The notes below the pieces were generated by a model that did not search any database, had not been told where the DNA came from, and was given only the letters and a program-made list of their open reading frames with translations. DNA of 64,000 nt from Megalonaias nervosa (lineage: Eukaryota; Mollusca; Bivalvia; Unionida; Unionidae): contig JAECUM010033253.1 in assembly GCA_016617855.1 (NCBI GenBank), positions 1 to 64,000 on the forward strand. Reading direction: 5' to 3'. The position numbers were made by a program, and so were the translations under genes. Positions 1-9,658 of this stretch are shown in pieces. The stretch's first letter is position 1. Each line of letters starts with the position of its first letter.

Positions 1-519
1 ACAGCCTTCTGCGAGAAAGTCAAGGCGATTCCATCGTCTTTGTGGAAGGCATTCCTGGCGAAGACGACAGGATCGTGTCTGACCCTAGTCAAACTCATTT
101 GGTTATTTTTGACGACATGTTAGGAGAAGACGAAGAAGAAATTAAACTCTGGTTTACGCGCAAAGGGCATCATCGTAATGCCAGTGTCATTTACATCACC
201 CAAAATTTGTTTCAACAAAGTAAAGTCCATCGTACCATCAGTCTCAATGCTCATTACGTGGTGTTGTTTAAAAGCCCTAGAGATAAATCGCAAGTACAAG
301 TCTTAGCCAAACAGTTAGGAACGCTTTGGCTGACTCATGCGTACGACGATGCCACTCAAACCCACACGCTTATTTACTCGTGGATTTAAAACCCACCACT
401 CCCGATTATTTGCGATTTCGTACCCATCTGTTTCACCACTGGTGCCAAGACGGAGGGCGTGTCGTGTACACGTCCCCGTCGTCGACTTAATCATGTACAC
501 GTCCCCGTCGTCGACTTAA
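1..519 (+). pseudogene. P1 packaging ATPase, C-terminal part, frameshifted
   Basis: This is the C-terminal part of a FtsK/HerA-type genome-packaging ATPase of the Polinton kind; the Walker A half lies off the left edge. The frame is open from base 3 to 389. It shows a Walker B-like strand ending in FDDM (about 99-119), followed by an ASVIYITQN strand, a sensor-like pattern typical of these ATPases. After the stop at 387-389 a different frame (392-517) continues with a plausible C-terminus reading TTPDYLRFRTHLF and ending near 519, so one single-base shift has broken the gene. It opens the P1 gene series on the + strand, as this ATPase commonly does beside the structural genes. The family is fairly sure; the gene is dead. 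Confidence 0.7.
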
Positions 520-547
520 TCACAATCACATTCACCCAAAAAAGATC

Positions 548-555
548 TATAAAAA
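548..555 (+). promoter_or_regulatory. TATA box before the 593 gene
   Basis: A TATAAAAA run lies about 45 bases upstream of the ATG at 593, after the ATPase remnant. The spacing fits a core promoter for the small gene that follows. A similar TATAAAAAAG run sits at about 1317, before the next small gene. Inference from sequence only. Confidence 0.4.
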
Positions 556-592
556 CCTCGGCCACTTTGACTCTGTCTCACACATCGTCAAC

Positions 593-900
593 ATGACGTC
601 CCTTCAGTCTCATCGTCCCATCAAATTGATTCGTGCCTTGTACAGCATCAGTCGCGAAAAAAATCCACAAATACGTGCTCGTGTCTTAGAAGCTAGTCTC
701 AAAGAAGTCTTACGATGGTTTACGGTAACAGCAGGTCAATTACTGCAGGGCGTCATTCAGATTCCACATCAAACCAAACGTTTTTTTGTTTTTGTTTTGA
801 CAGAAACAACGTTGCCTTGACGCAACTGGCCGATCCTCGCATTGACACTCAAACCAAAAAGCAAATCATTTTGAGACCTGGAGGTAGCGGTTCTCTATGA
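593..900 (+). pseudogene. P1 small basic core-like protein 1
   Basis: A protein of about 100 residues with a short helical N-terminus (LIRALY...RARVLEASLKEVL) and a basic C-terminus ending in a GGSG run. The frame from the ATG at 593 stops at 818-820. The natural continuation, ending at the stop at 898-900, is in another frame, so one frameshift (near 780) has split it. Size, basic tail and double glycine match the gene at 1660-2213, and both resemble the small core/pX-like proteins that accompany Polinton capsid genes. A TATA box lies just upstream. The core role is an inference from charge and position. Confidence 0.45.
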
Positions 901-1322
901 GGTGTCATCATTCGCTCCAGCTTAAAATGGGATCTCAATGCTCCCAAAGTTCTTCCCAAGAAAAAAGTCACTCCCCGACGTACCCAGGAGAAAAAGAAAA
1001 AGAGCAGCGTGTCAAGACCAGGTCACAGCCACAGAAAAAGAAAAGTCCACAGAAAACAGGTTTTACCCGCAAGAGAGTGTCTCCGAAAATTTCTCCAGCG
1101 GTGACACCCTCTTCCTCTTTAGCGGCAGTGGTCGCTGCTCACAAAGTACCTGCCCCAAAAATCAAAGTCCAAGAGAGATCGGGCATGTTAGAGAGTTTAC
1201 TGAATTTGTCCAAGCAAGAACTGTCCCGATTTAGTCCGTTGCGAACTCCTCAACGTCGAGTGATACCTGTCATAAAGTTGATACGACGTAAAGACAATAA
1301 GTGGCGACGCATTCCATTATAA
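897..1322 (+). CDS. P1 lysine/proline/serine-rich basic protein
   Basis: An open frame of 141 codons overlaps the end of the previous gene. The middle is a low-complexity K/P/S-rich stretch (KKKSPQKTGF, RKRVSPKISP). The end is more ordered and strongly basic, with LLNLSKQELSRFSPLRTPQRR and a final KWRRIPL. An overlapping frame (938-1234) is similar in length but lacks this ordered tail, so I favour this one. The exact start is uncertain because the preceding genes are frameshifted. Position among small basic genes suggests a virion core or DNA-binding role; no domain is recognised. Confidence 0.35.
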   Translation: MRCHHSLQLKMGSQCSQSSSQEKSHSPTYPGEKEKEQRVKTRSQPQKKKSPQKTGFTRKRVSPKISPAVTPSSSLAAVVAAHKVPAPKIKVQERSGMLESLLNLSKQELSRFSPLRTPQRRVIPVIKLIRRKDNKWRRIPL

Positions 1323-1378
1323 AAAAGACCTGAGGTAAACAATACGGATCAGTGTTTTGTGCTGCTGAACGCCCAAAG

Positions 1379-1602
1379 ATGTCCCATCCAATACGTGCAC
1401 ACTGTTAACATCTTCGTTCTTCTGTCCAAAAAGGAAAAGGAAAAAGAAAATGACAGTCACATCATCCAAAGAAACATTTAGCCAAACATCGACGTCACCC
1501 TCATAAAAGGCATACTCGTCTCAAGAAAAAGAGGAGCCAACAACAAGGAGGATTCTTTGGCGATGTTGTAAAACACATCGTCACCTTTATGAGGAAGCGA
1601 TA
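1379..1602 (+). pseudogene. P1 small basic core-like protein 2
   Basis: A short, very basic reading ends at 1602. Its later part is a run of K, R and H followed by QQQGGFFGD and a hydrophobic segment, the same basic-then-GG-then-hydrophobic layout as the other small P1 proteins. The frame from the ATG at 1379 hits a stop after nine codons, and the conserved part is in a different frame, so the gene is broken. A TATAAAAAAG run lies at about 1317. Probably a core or pX-like virion protein; this is inferred from composition and neighbours. Confidence 0.35.
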
Positions 1603-1659
1603 GTCCCCAAAAAAGGATAAAAGACCATTTGTCAAGTCATCAACGTTAGTGTATTTTTG

Positions 1660-2213
1660 ATGTGTGCCCCGGAATCAACCAATCAACCAACAAGCAAAGA
1701 TGTCACCCCGCAAAATACATCCTTCTTCTACCCCCAAAGGAAAGAAAACGAAAGGACTGCCACTTCGTTTAGTCAAACATTGGGATATGTTGTCCGTCCT
1801 GTCCAAAGCTCCTCCACCCATGCTAAAAACAACTCATTCAAACTGCCACCAAAGATGTCATCGATACCGTGTGAGAATGTTGTCTGAATGTCTTGAAAGG
1901 CACAATACCTTTGTCTAAACACCAGAAAGAATGCTTAGCCAAACATCGACACGTTCTTCGTCAAATAGTCCAAAAGAAAATACCCATTGGTCAAAAGAAA
2001 AAGATGTTGGTGCAACGCGGAGGAATCTTGCCTTTTTTTACCCATGTTACTGAAATGAGAAATGGGCACAATAGGAGGGCCCTTACTGAAAGGAGTAATG
2101 GGAACAATAGGAGGACCCTTGCTGAAAGGCTTATTGATAAACATCCTTGGAGGATGAAGATAAAAAGGCCCAAGAAGATAAAAGGGACCTCTGAAGTCAA
2201 AAGATCTCAGACG
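1660..2213 (+). pseudogene. P1 small basic core-like protein 3
   Basis: The coding signal moves between frames: 1664-1918 carries the N-terminal half, and 1893-2216 carries a well-preserved block reading GTIPLSKHQKECLAKHRH, a basic stretch, then QRGGILPFF. A basic region closed by a double glycine and a hydrophobic tail recurs in the other elements here (for example TGGIFP in the P2, P4 and P7 pX-like proteins). I take it as a core/pX-like protein. After 2060 the reading becomes low-complexity, with a direct repeat around an AATGGG(C/A)ACAATAGGAGG motif, probably not original coding sequence. At least one frameshift is present. Confidence 0.45.
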
Positions 2214-2229
2214 TGATCCTTGAAATCTG

Positions 2230-2874
2230 ATGGAAGGACGAAAACTAGCTTTAGTCCCTTACAAACGATGGATGGAATACTATCGTTGGCAAGAACAACG
2301 AAACCCGCATTTACCTCCCAATCCTCATTTGACCGAGATGTCCCAGTTACAACACGAATTGTAATCGTTGATGGATCGCAGCGATTTGTCAGAGACGGAA
2401 AAATCTTAACGGTACGGCCAATTGTTGCAACGACTGCAACTCTTTCACCAGAAAGCTTTGGATGAAACAGCTCTACCCACTCTGAAAGATTTTAAGGCCC
2501 TGATGAAAAGTTCACCACCACCACCACTACCACTCCCAGGGGTCAAGACAGAGGCAGCCTCACGTATGCCTGAGAAAGAAGAGGCACGAGAAGTCTTTCA
2601 AACACCGTCAGTAGCTCCCATCCCTATTAAGATTGCAGCGTCCTTGTTGACCCCTTCCCCTACACCCCCTCGAGAACAACTTAAAGCATGGGTTGAAAAG
2701 ATGATGTTCACTCCACCTTCGACAGAAGTGAAAAAGAAAGAAGGGAAACCAGAAGTGAAAACAGAAAAAAAACCCCAAAGCCATCCCATTACCACCACCA
2801 CCACCACCACTACCACCAAAACTACCTTCCACTTCTACTCCTGTGGCACAACGGACACGTTGAGCCGTTTCTAA
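2230..2874 (+). pseudogene. P1 conserved proline-rich protein with two stops
   Basis: The frame starting at the ATG at 2230 reads MEGRKLALVPYKRWMEYY and stays in frame through to 2874, apart from two internal TAA codons (about 2368 and 2428). Both could derive from CAA glutamine codons by one C-to-T change. The N-terminal 90 residues look helical and conserved. The rest is P/T/K-rich, with a run of threonine codons at 2788-2818, and ends at 2872-2874. A protein with this kind of start sits before the integrase in other Polintons. Its role is unknown to me. Antisense valine or glycine ORFs over the ACC repeat are artefacts. Confidence 0.5.
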
Positions 2875-2920
2875 ACCACTTCAGAGTACCATCTGCGAAG
2901 AGTGGATCACTTATTAAAAC

Positions 2921-4022
2921 ATGGAGAAGGTGTTAGCCAGCATTTACTACGATCCATCGCATCTCGCAGGTTACGAAGGAGTTCAGAAATTGTATAGTGC
3001 TGCCAAAACTCGACTGAAAAGTATCCGTTTACCTCATGTGCAACGATGGTTACAAGAACAAGCCACGTACACCTTACACAATCCCATTCTACGAAAATTT
3101 TCCAGAAGTCGCACCCGAGTGGAGGGCATCGATCATCAATGGCCAGCCGATTTAGCCGATGTCTCTCATTTGGCCACCAACAATCGTGGTTACAAATATT
3201 TGTTTTGTGTCATCGACGTCTTTTCCAAATTTGCTTGGGTCGTACCATTGACTTTCAAATCGAGCAGTGAGTTAGTGCGAGCCCTCAAAGAGGTGTTGAA
3301 ACAAAGTGGTCGTCACCCTCTTCGATGGCAAACCGACAAAGGCACCGAATTTCTAAACCAAGCTTTCCAAAAAGAATTGAAGAGACGTGACATTCATTTT
3401 TTCACCACCGAGAATCCCGAAACCAAAGCCAGCATCGTGGAACGTTTTCAACGCACCTTGAAAGAACGCATGTGGAAATATTTTACGCATCAACACACTC
3501 TCAAGTACATCGACGTCTTACGGCACCTCGTCCAAGCGTACAACCAATCTTACCATCGGAGCATCAGACGTGCCCCTCCAAGATGTGACTCCCGACAACG
3601 AAGTGACCGTCTTCGAGCGTCTGTTTGGTCCGTCCTCGACGGTAACTGCCCCCAAGAAAGGTGGAGTATTGGCACCAGGAGATTGGGTGCGCATTGGCAA
3701 AACCAAACGCACTTTCGACAAAGGTTACTTACCCAGTTGGACCACCGAATTGTTTCGTGTCACTGAACGAGTGCGTGACCGTCATCCTCCCGTCTATAAA
3801 TTAGAAGACATGAACGGAGAAGTGTAAAAAGGAACGTTTTACTTGCCTGAGTTACAACGTGTGACCAAAAAAGAAGACGAAGTGTACGAGATCGAAAGCA
3901 TACTCGAAAGAAGAACCCGAAAAGTAGGAAAAAAAACGTGTCAAAGAAGTCAAAGTACGTTGGAAAGGATATCCTCCCAGTTTTGACTCTTGGATATACG
4001 CTTCGCAAATTATCGACTATAA
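2921..4022 (+). pseudogene. P1 retroviral-type integrase with chromodomain, broken
   Basis: Polinton integrase (RVE fold, DDE catalysis) that would join element ends to the chromosome. From the ATG at 2921 the first 200 codons are intact. Catalytic candidates are the Asp in PADLADVSHL (about 3148), the Asp in WQTDKGTEF (about 3334) and the Glu in ASIVERFQRTL (about 3440). Near 3565 the frame shifts; the C-terminal barrel and chromodomain continue in the frame of 3570-3827, a TAA interrupts at 3825, and a further shift follows near 3930. The chromodomain shows YEIESIL and an RWKGYPPSFDSW-type core. The C-terminal end is tandemly duplicated downstream. Family assignment is firm; the gene is inactive. 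Confidence 0.85.
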
Positions 4023-4480
4023 AAAGAAGTGACCATCATGCCCTTCAGCACAGCCTAAGCTACTGCAGTGACCACTCCTTCCCCCAGTTCTTCTCTGCAA
4101 GATCTACAAAAGCAATCCTTGTGGTTGTGGCCGTTATCCTCCTGTCTATAAATTAGAAGACATGAACGGGAAAGTGTTAAAAGGAACGTTTTACTTGCCC
4201 GAGTTACAACATGTGACCAAAAAAGAAGACGACGTGTACGAGATAGAAAGTATTCTCGATCGAAGAACTCGTAAAGTGGGAAAACGACGTGTCAAAGAAG
4301 TCAAAGTACATTGGAAAGGATATCCTCCCAGTTTTGACTCTTGGATTGACGCTTCGCAACTCATCGACTATAAAAGAAGTGACGATTATGCCCTTCAACA
4401 CAGCCTCAGCTACTGCAGTGACCACTCCTTCCACCAGTTCTTCTCTGCAAGATCTACAAAAGCAATCCTTGTAGTTGTTG
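3781..4480 (+). repeat. Tandem duplication covering the integrase chromodomain
   Basis: Two copies of a unit of about 352 bases lie head to tail: 3781-4132 and 4133-about 4480. Each contains the end of the integrase, the chromodomain and the first 30 codons of the next gene. Copies differ by scattered substitutions and small indels. Copy 1 carries a TAA and a frameshift in the chromodomain; copy 2 is open there. Copy 1 keeps a TGG where copy 2 has TAG in the membrane-protein start, so the two halves have decayed in complementary ways. Confidence 0.85.
4133..4387 (+). pseudogene. Orphan second copy of integrase chromodomain
   Basis: The second tandem copy encodes an uninterrupted chromodomain reading (frame 4162-4500), with DVYEIESILDRRTRKVG followed by HWKGYPPSFDSWIDASQLI. 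These aromatic and acidic positions match the methyl-lysine-binding chromodomain pattern used by Polinton integrases for target choice. It has no integrase catalytic core of its own. It exists because of the 352-bp duplication and directly precedes the membrane-protein start at 4388. Confidence 0.65.
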
Positions 4481-4786
4481 TGTGGAGAACGTGTGCCTAA
4501 AACGCAAATCGTCTTTTTCTGCCAAATCTTTGTGGTGTATTGTGTCATCGGTGCTGCCATTGCCAATCTGAGTTTGCAACAAACAATTGTGGACCAATTT
4601 ACTTAGCAGTTGCATTGGTTACCTTCTTCCCAATCCGTCTTTGAAATATTCTTCCAACGGAAACAACAATAACGGGAGTCTTGCGTCCAACGTTAGTCCC
4701 CCTTCCAACAGTCACCCTAACAATCCTCTTTTAGACACTCCTCTGACTTCCAGTGACCTGTCGGACACTAGAACACTGGAATTATG
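4388..4786 (+). pseudogene. P1 small single-pass membrane protein
   Basis: From the ATG at 4388 a T/S-rich start of 28 codons is followed by a TAG. The tandem copy of this place (around 4121) has TGG, so the stop is probably a G-to-A change. Downstream in the same frame lies a hydrophobic segment IFVVYCVIGAAIANLSL (about 4527-4577). The reading then shifts frame to 4587-4787, giving SSCIGYLLPNPSLK and an N/S-rich tail. A short protein with one membrane segment followed by GYLLPNP-like text is a usual Polinton companion between integrase and minor capsid genes. Function unknown. Confidence 0.5.
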
Positions 4787-5694
4787 AATAACCAATTTTA
4801 CTTAACGTTACCCAGTGACAGTTCCATGGAGGTGTTTCCCAACATCACTCTGTGCTGTTACACGGCCAGATTACCTCAGGCCATCCAATTGGATCACGAA
4901 GCCCATTGGGAAGTGGGTTCAGTGGAAATGATTCACCCTACACAAATCAAAAACATCGTCGAAAATCAAAACACTTTTACGGTAGAAGTTCATGACGAGC
5001 AAGTGCAACAAAACTTGGATGAACGCACCACTGCAAGTGACTCTAAGAAAACACAAGACCCCAAAACTAAACGAACCACCTATCTGTTGACCATTCCCTC
5101 AGGCTATTATTTCAGTGGACAACATTTGGTGAACACGATTTCTACCAAATTCAATACCGTGTTTGCCAAAGCCGTGGAGAGAACCGAAAAAAGTGTCACC
5201 CTCGAGTACCACAAAAAAGCTCGTCGTCTACTGATGAAATTTTCAGAGGAAAAGTATTGGCCATTACATTTTGTCCTGAATTGTATGACATTTTGGGTGG
5301 AGACCCTAAGTTGATCAAGATTGCAAACGAAATACCAGCCGTGTCCGGTAACTTGGATTTTGCGAAATATTATAAATTCCCTGTAGAAATGAACCAAGGA
5401 CTGAATTTGATTTTTGTGTACTCCGATATGGTGGAGTACAACGTGGTGGGACACACATTCGCACCGTTACTGCGTGTCATTCCTTTCAAAGTGGATTCTG
5501 CCACGGCTGCTGACGATGAAGGTGGAAACACCTATCACGTTCACCGCGAATTTGTACACCAGCACCATTTGCCCGTCAGTAAGTCGTATTTCGACCGTGT
5601 CAACATTGGTATAAAAAGAGATCTGGGACAAAATATTCCATACTCCAAAGGGAAAGTCACAGTGAAACTCCATTTTCGAAAACGATTACCCTAA
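4784..5694 (+). pseudogene. P1 minor capsid (penton-like) protein, one frameshift
   Basis: Two open frames, 4784-5314 and 5257-5694, make one gene of about 300 codons broken by a shift near 5265. The start MNNQFYLTLPSDSSMEVFPN and the HWEVGSVEMIHPTQIKNI block are typical of the second Polinton capsid protein, a single jelly-roll penton-type protein. The second frame keeps VGHTFAPLLRVI and ends at a TAA at 5692. It overlaps the preceding gene by four bases (the stop of that frame and this ATG share bases). Other than the shift it is well preserved. Confidence 0.65.
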
Positions 5695-5707
5695 CCTTTT
5701 GTCAGTC

Positions 5708-5956
5708 ATGTATCCTGTGTACCAAGGAGTCGCTCGACAGCGAGAACATGGTTTAGGTGATATGTTAAAATCAGCCTTTCGTACAGTGGCTCCCGTTTTG
5801 AAACCGATGGTGACACGGGGATTGCACGCCTTGAAAGATGCCGCGTTGACGCAAGGTAAAGAATTTCTCCATAATGTCATCATTGACAAACAAAACCCTA
5901 AAGAGGCTTTCTTGAGTTTGAAATCAAAGGACAACCCGAAGATTATCTCGATCTGA
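5708..5956 (+). pseudogene. P1 pVI-like protein, 3' end lost
   Basis: The ATG at 5708 opens a reading with MYPVYQGVARQREHGLGDML and a helical hydrophobic stretch TVAPVLKPMVTRGLHALKDA. A glycine-rich start followed by an amphipathic helix is the pattern of the pVI-like virion protein found next to the MCP in all elements in this window (compare GDGLGDVVQGLF in P7). From base 5917 onward the sequence is major-capsid sequence in another frame, so the last 39 bases of this ORF are not its own. A deletion has removed its C-terminus together with the capsid N-terminus. Confidence 0.5.
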
Positions 5957-6780
5957 ATAGCAGTTACTTGTACCTAAAACTGAAAGTGATCAAAACGGAC
6001 AACACCAATCCGGGAGCCGATGCTAGAGTAGCTCCCGTCAACAATTTCATGCATTCCTTGTTCAGCGAAGTGGATTTGTACTTGAATAATAAACTGGTCA
6101 GCAGTAGCATGGATACTTACCCTTATCGAGCGTACCTGGAAAATCTCTTGACGTACGGAAAAGAGGCCAAGAACACTCATCTGGATGCTTGCGTGGTATG
6201 GAAACCTGACACCGCAGATGAGAACACGTTTAACGACACAGCCCTGACAGCAGGTGACAGTCCTCACAATATGGGTTTTAACGACCGTCGAAAGAAAATC
6301 TTGCAAGGTCGTAGTTTAGAACTGATGGATCGTTTGCATTTGGACATGTGGTTGCAAGACAAGTATTTGCTGAACGGAGTGGATATTCGCCTGAGACTAA
6401 ATCGCAGCAGTGTCGCTTTCCATTTGATGGCTCATGCCAACGAGTACAAAAGCATCATCCAAGAAGCCAGACTTTACGTGCGTCGCGTAGAAGTGTTACC
6501 TAAAGCAGGAAACGACATCAGTCACACATTAAGCAGAACAACCGCCAAGTATCCGATACGACGCGTAAAGTGAAAACGTTCACTATTCCTGCTGGACTCC
6601 GATCCAAGATCGAAGATCATCTGTTCCAGGGACAGTTACCCAAACGATTAATCGTTGGTGTCGTCAGCAATGCAGCCCTCAACGGAGCCCACGATCAGAA
6701 TCCTTTCCAGTTTAAGCACTACAGAGTGTCCAAGATCGAAGTCTGTCGCGATGGCAAAAACTTGTGTATCAGACCCTTCG
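5917..6780 (+). pseudogene. P1 major capsid protein fragment, both ends missing
   Basis: Double jelly-roll MCP of canonical Polintons. Recognisable capsid sequence begins in mid-protein at 5917 (PEDYLDLNSSYLYLKLKV) and runs through VNNFMHSLFSEVDLYLNNKL, a characteristic MCP block. It passes a one-base frameshift at about 6570, and continues as QGQLPKRLIVGVV and NPFQFKHYRV. It stops resembling capsid near 6770. The N-terminal region, normally some dozens of residues before the PEDYLDL strand, and the C-terminal part are absent, so this cannot fold as a full capsomer. Two internal deletions are the simplest explanation. Confidence 0.65.
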
Positions 6781-7114
6781 AAGATGATGAGGCAGTGGTT
6801 ACGTCCAGATGGCCAGAACAAGAACAACATTTAGTGTCCTGTTTTGCTAAACACCTGTCGGATAAAATTATGGAATTGACCAAGAAAGATTGCTATGGAT
6901 GTCAAAACGATAATCCCAGTCAAATTCAACACGATAAATGTCTGATGATGAGTCAAGAAGAAAAATTGGACGAGTGTCCGGACTAAGCTTGGAGTCTCAT
7001 CTCAGAAGAAGCAGTGTTGCATGAGTGGTATAAAGCCTTGCGTGATCATTCCTGTCCACCATTGACTACTCTGGAAATCTATCGCATCGAGGTTCTCTTA
7101 GCCCAGAGTTGAGA
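6774..7114 (+). pseudogene. P1 fragment of a Cys-containing Polinton protein
   Basis: After the capsid text ends, the same frame carries a different protein: a helical stretch (HLVSCFAKHLSDKIMEL) and then CYGCQNDNPSQIQHDKC, a Cys/His cluster that may bind zinc. A TAA at 6984-6986 interrupts it; the frame is then open again to a TGA at about 7114 with LHEWYKALRDHS. It has no start codon of its own because a deletion fuses it to the capsid fragment. I have a sense of similar CxxC...HPSQ proteins in other Polintons but no function to give. Confidence 0.4.
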
Positions 7115-7217
7115 GACAAGGCGAAGAAACGGTTACTTGACAGAGATTTTCAAACAAAAAGTCAGAATTGAATTGATGATTTATCATTACCTGTGAGAAA
7201 AAACAACACAACAAAAA

Positions 7218-7775
7218 ATGGATATCTGGGAACTTTATTACCTTTTGAACAACAGTTCGTATACTGCTTCTTGGAATCCTGTCGTGTGTGCTAAAGATGA
7301 ACTACCTCATCGCAAACCTCAAGACCATCAAGCTTATGTCATCAACACGGACGACAGTCATCTCCCAGGAACCCACTGGGTAGCCGTCTACTTCCCTCAA
7401 GAGGATTGCGTGGAGTATTTTGATTCATATGGATTATCCCTTTTGGAAGACGACATCATTGACATTATGAGAACAAATGCCCAGACGACACGATTCAATA
7501 ACGTGAAATTACAAGGCACAGATTCCATGGTGTGTGGATGATATTGTGTGTATTTTCTTCATCAACGAAGTCTTGGATATCGGTTAGAACATTTAGTGAC
7601 TTATTTTGATCGTCACTCTTCTAGAAACGATGAGAAACTAGATCGATGGTTTTGTGACCATTATGGTTATCTTTTGTCTTTAGCTAGGAAACATAGTGTA
7701 CATCAATGGCCTCATGACTTCCATCAATGGAAATCTCACATGATTTCACAACGTTGTCAACCTTGTCAAAAATAA
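7218..7775 (+). pseudogene. P1 adenain-like maturation protease, internal stop
   Basis: Cysteine protease of the adenovirus maturation protease (adenain/Ulp1) fold, which cleaves virion precursor proteins during assembly. The ATG at 7218 opens the gene. The catalytic His is in GTHWVAVYF (about 7368), the acidic partner region is FDSYGLS (about 7422), and the Cys is in the VCG just before 7539. The next codon is TGA (7539-7541), within the active-site helix; the frame then remains open to 7775 (YCVYFLHQRSLGY). A single-base change of a sense codon would explain the stop. Length of about 185 residues is usual for the family. An AATAAA at about 7828 could be its polyadenylation signal. Confidence 0.75.
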
Positions 7776-7981
7776 CTTGTTTGATATTATTGTTACTTGT
7801 TAATTGTTACTTGTTAGTTGTTTGTTGAATAAAAAATGTTGTATTTTGAAAAAAATGTGTCTGTCGTTTGCTTTAAAAAAAAAATTATCATTACAAATGC
7901 TCTTTGATTTCTCTCTATCCCTCACCATGACATTCGCTATCATAACGTTCCGACTCTAAAATCGAGTAGGGATGTTTTCTA

Positions 7982-8409
7982 TTGCGTCCGCGTTTGAACC
8001 ATATAAAGCGGGTTGGTTTCCAGTCTGGCCATCCACTGTTGACTCGTCAACCTATGAACATGCCTTCCAGACTAGCCCAGCTGAACGAAGCTTACGTCAA
8101 TTTACATCGTGCCAGGCTAAACCTGATACCGAAGCCTGAAGAGATAGAGAATGTCAGGATGTTAGCCATAGCCCAAGACCTGATAGAAGAGGTTTTCAGA
8201 GAGGAAATAAAAAAAGAATTAGAAGAATGGACAGAGATGTACAGACTTCAGAAACAGAGAGAACAGCAACAATAGCAGCAGCAAGAACCAGACAGAGGTT
8301 TTGTCGACTGCCGTGTGGACACCAAAGAGTTCTCCTTCTCTTTCCGCAGAAGCAGGCCGTATCGTGTAGGAAAGCCTGCTGCCAGACGGGGACACAATCT
8401 TAGACAGTA
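7982..8409 (+). pseudogene. Unrecognised helical/glutamine-rich ORF
   Basis: A frame with an internal ATG at about 8054 (MNMPSRLAQLNEAYVNLHRA) gives a charged helical region with KKELEEWTEMYRLQKQ and a glutamine run. A TAG at 8273-8275 falls inside a run of CAG codons and could be one C-to-T change. Beyond it the frame stays open to 8407-8409 with a basic end (RRSRPYRVGKPAARRGH). It follows P1 on the same strand and may be part of it, but I do not recognise the protein. Weak evidence. Confidence 0.25.
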
Positions 8410-8529
8410 AAAAAAGATTGCCATCACTCCCCGTCAACATAAACAGCCCTTCTCAGGGCTAACCAGATCTCTAGAAAAGAAACACTATTCAAGTTGCCAA
8501 TTTGTGTGAATGTAGAGTAGTGTGACTGT

Positions 8530-9090
8530 AAACACTCACTCTTTTACTGTTGTGTGTGTATGTGTGTGTGTGTGTTTCCGTTCGCGTACGTTTGTGTGGA
8601 TAGTAGATATGGGTGTTTTTTCTTTTCTTCCGTCGTTTGTGTGAATAGTATAGTCTGTGTTATATGCGTTCGTGTTCATTTGTGTGGATAGTATAGTGTG
8701 TATGTTTTATGCATTCGCGTACGTTTGTGTGGATAGTAAGTATGGTGTGTTTTATGCATTCTCATTCGTTTGTGTGGATAGTATATATGTGTATGTTTTA
8801 TGCATTCTCATTCGTTCGTGTGGATAGTATATGTGTGTGTTATATGCGTTCTCGTTCTTTTGTGTGGATGGTATATATGTGTGTTGTATGCGTTCGCCTA
8901 GCGTTTGTGTGGATAGTATATATGTGTGTGTATATGCGTTCCCCTAGCGTTTGTATGGATAGTATATACGTGTATGTTTTATGCATTCTCATTCGTTTGT
9001 GTGGATAGTATATGTGTGTGTGTGTGTGTTTTATGCGTTCTCGTACGTTTTTGTGGATAGTAGATATGGGTGTTTTTTCTTTCTTCCTTT
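8530..9090. repeat. Minisatellite with GTTTGTGTGGATAGTATA unit
   Basis: About nine imperfect tandem copies of a unit near 55-60 bases, each holding GTTTGTGTGGATAGTA followed by a TATGTGTG run and GCRTTC. Long apparent ORFs here simply repeat FVWIVYM-like text and are not genes. Confidence 0.85.
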
Positions 9091-9224
9091 CTTTTGTGTG
9101 TGTATTGGTCTTTGTCCCTATAAAACTCCCTTTATTCCTATCAAATTCATTTCACCTACCTACCTACCTACAGTAACGCGTATTCAGGTCAGCCAGTTCA
9201 GTGGCGTTACTGAAGCTAGAAATT

Positions 9225-9625
9225 TTGAGGCAATAAATATAGACTTGGGTTTTTCCACAGGTTGTAGATATAAACAGATACTAGGGTTTTTAAACAGGAA
9301 CGTCACACAAGTTGATGCTATAAACAGATATGGGTTTTTCCTAGGAATTTCCCACAAGTTATAGCTATATATAGATACTAAGTTAGTTCATAGAACTTTC
9401 CTACAAGATGAGATTATAAATAGATAGCGAGTTTTTCCTGGGAATTTCCAACAAGTTGTAGCTATAAATAGATAGTGGGTGTTTTCTTAGGAATTTACCA
9501 TAAGTTGTAGCTAAAAATACATAATAAGTTAATTCATAGGACTTTCCTACAAGATGAGATTATAAATAGATAGTGGGTTTTTCCTTAGAAATTTACCATA
9601 AGTTGTAGCTAAAAATAGATGGAAA
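9225..9625. repeat. Minisatellite with ATAAATAGATAGTGGGTTTTTCC unit
   Basis: Roughly seven degenerate tandem copies, about 58 bases each, built from (T)ATAAATAGATA, GGGTTTTTCC, GGAATTTCC and CAAGTTGTAGCT blocks. A higher-order pair (copies with TTCATAGAACTTTCCTACAAGATGAG) occurs near 9380 and 9535. Noncoding. Confidence 0.8.
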
Positions 9626-9658
9626 GATGTTAAAAAGAAGAAGAAGAAAAGATGCTCT

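Noticed and set aside
2598..2832. Minus-strand valine/glycine-rich ORFs
   Set aside because: Antisense of the threonine (ACC) repeat and proline-rich part of the P1 gene at 2,230-2,874.
8709..9364. Long + strand ORFs in the GTTTGTGTGGATAGTA region
   Set aside because: They translate a minisatellite into repeated FVWIVYM text; open frames are a by-product of the repeat unit.
8530..9625. Possible CRISPR-like array
   Set aside because: Units are degenerate and directly adjacent with no unique spacers, and the genome context is eukaryotic.
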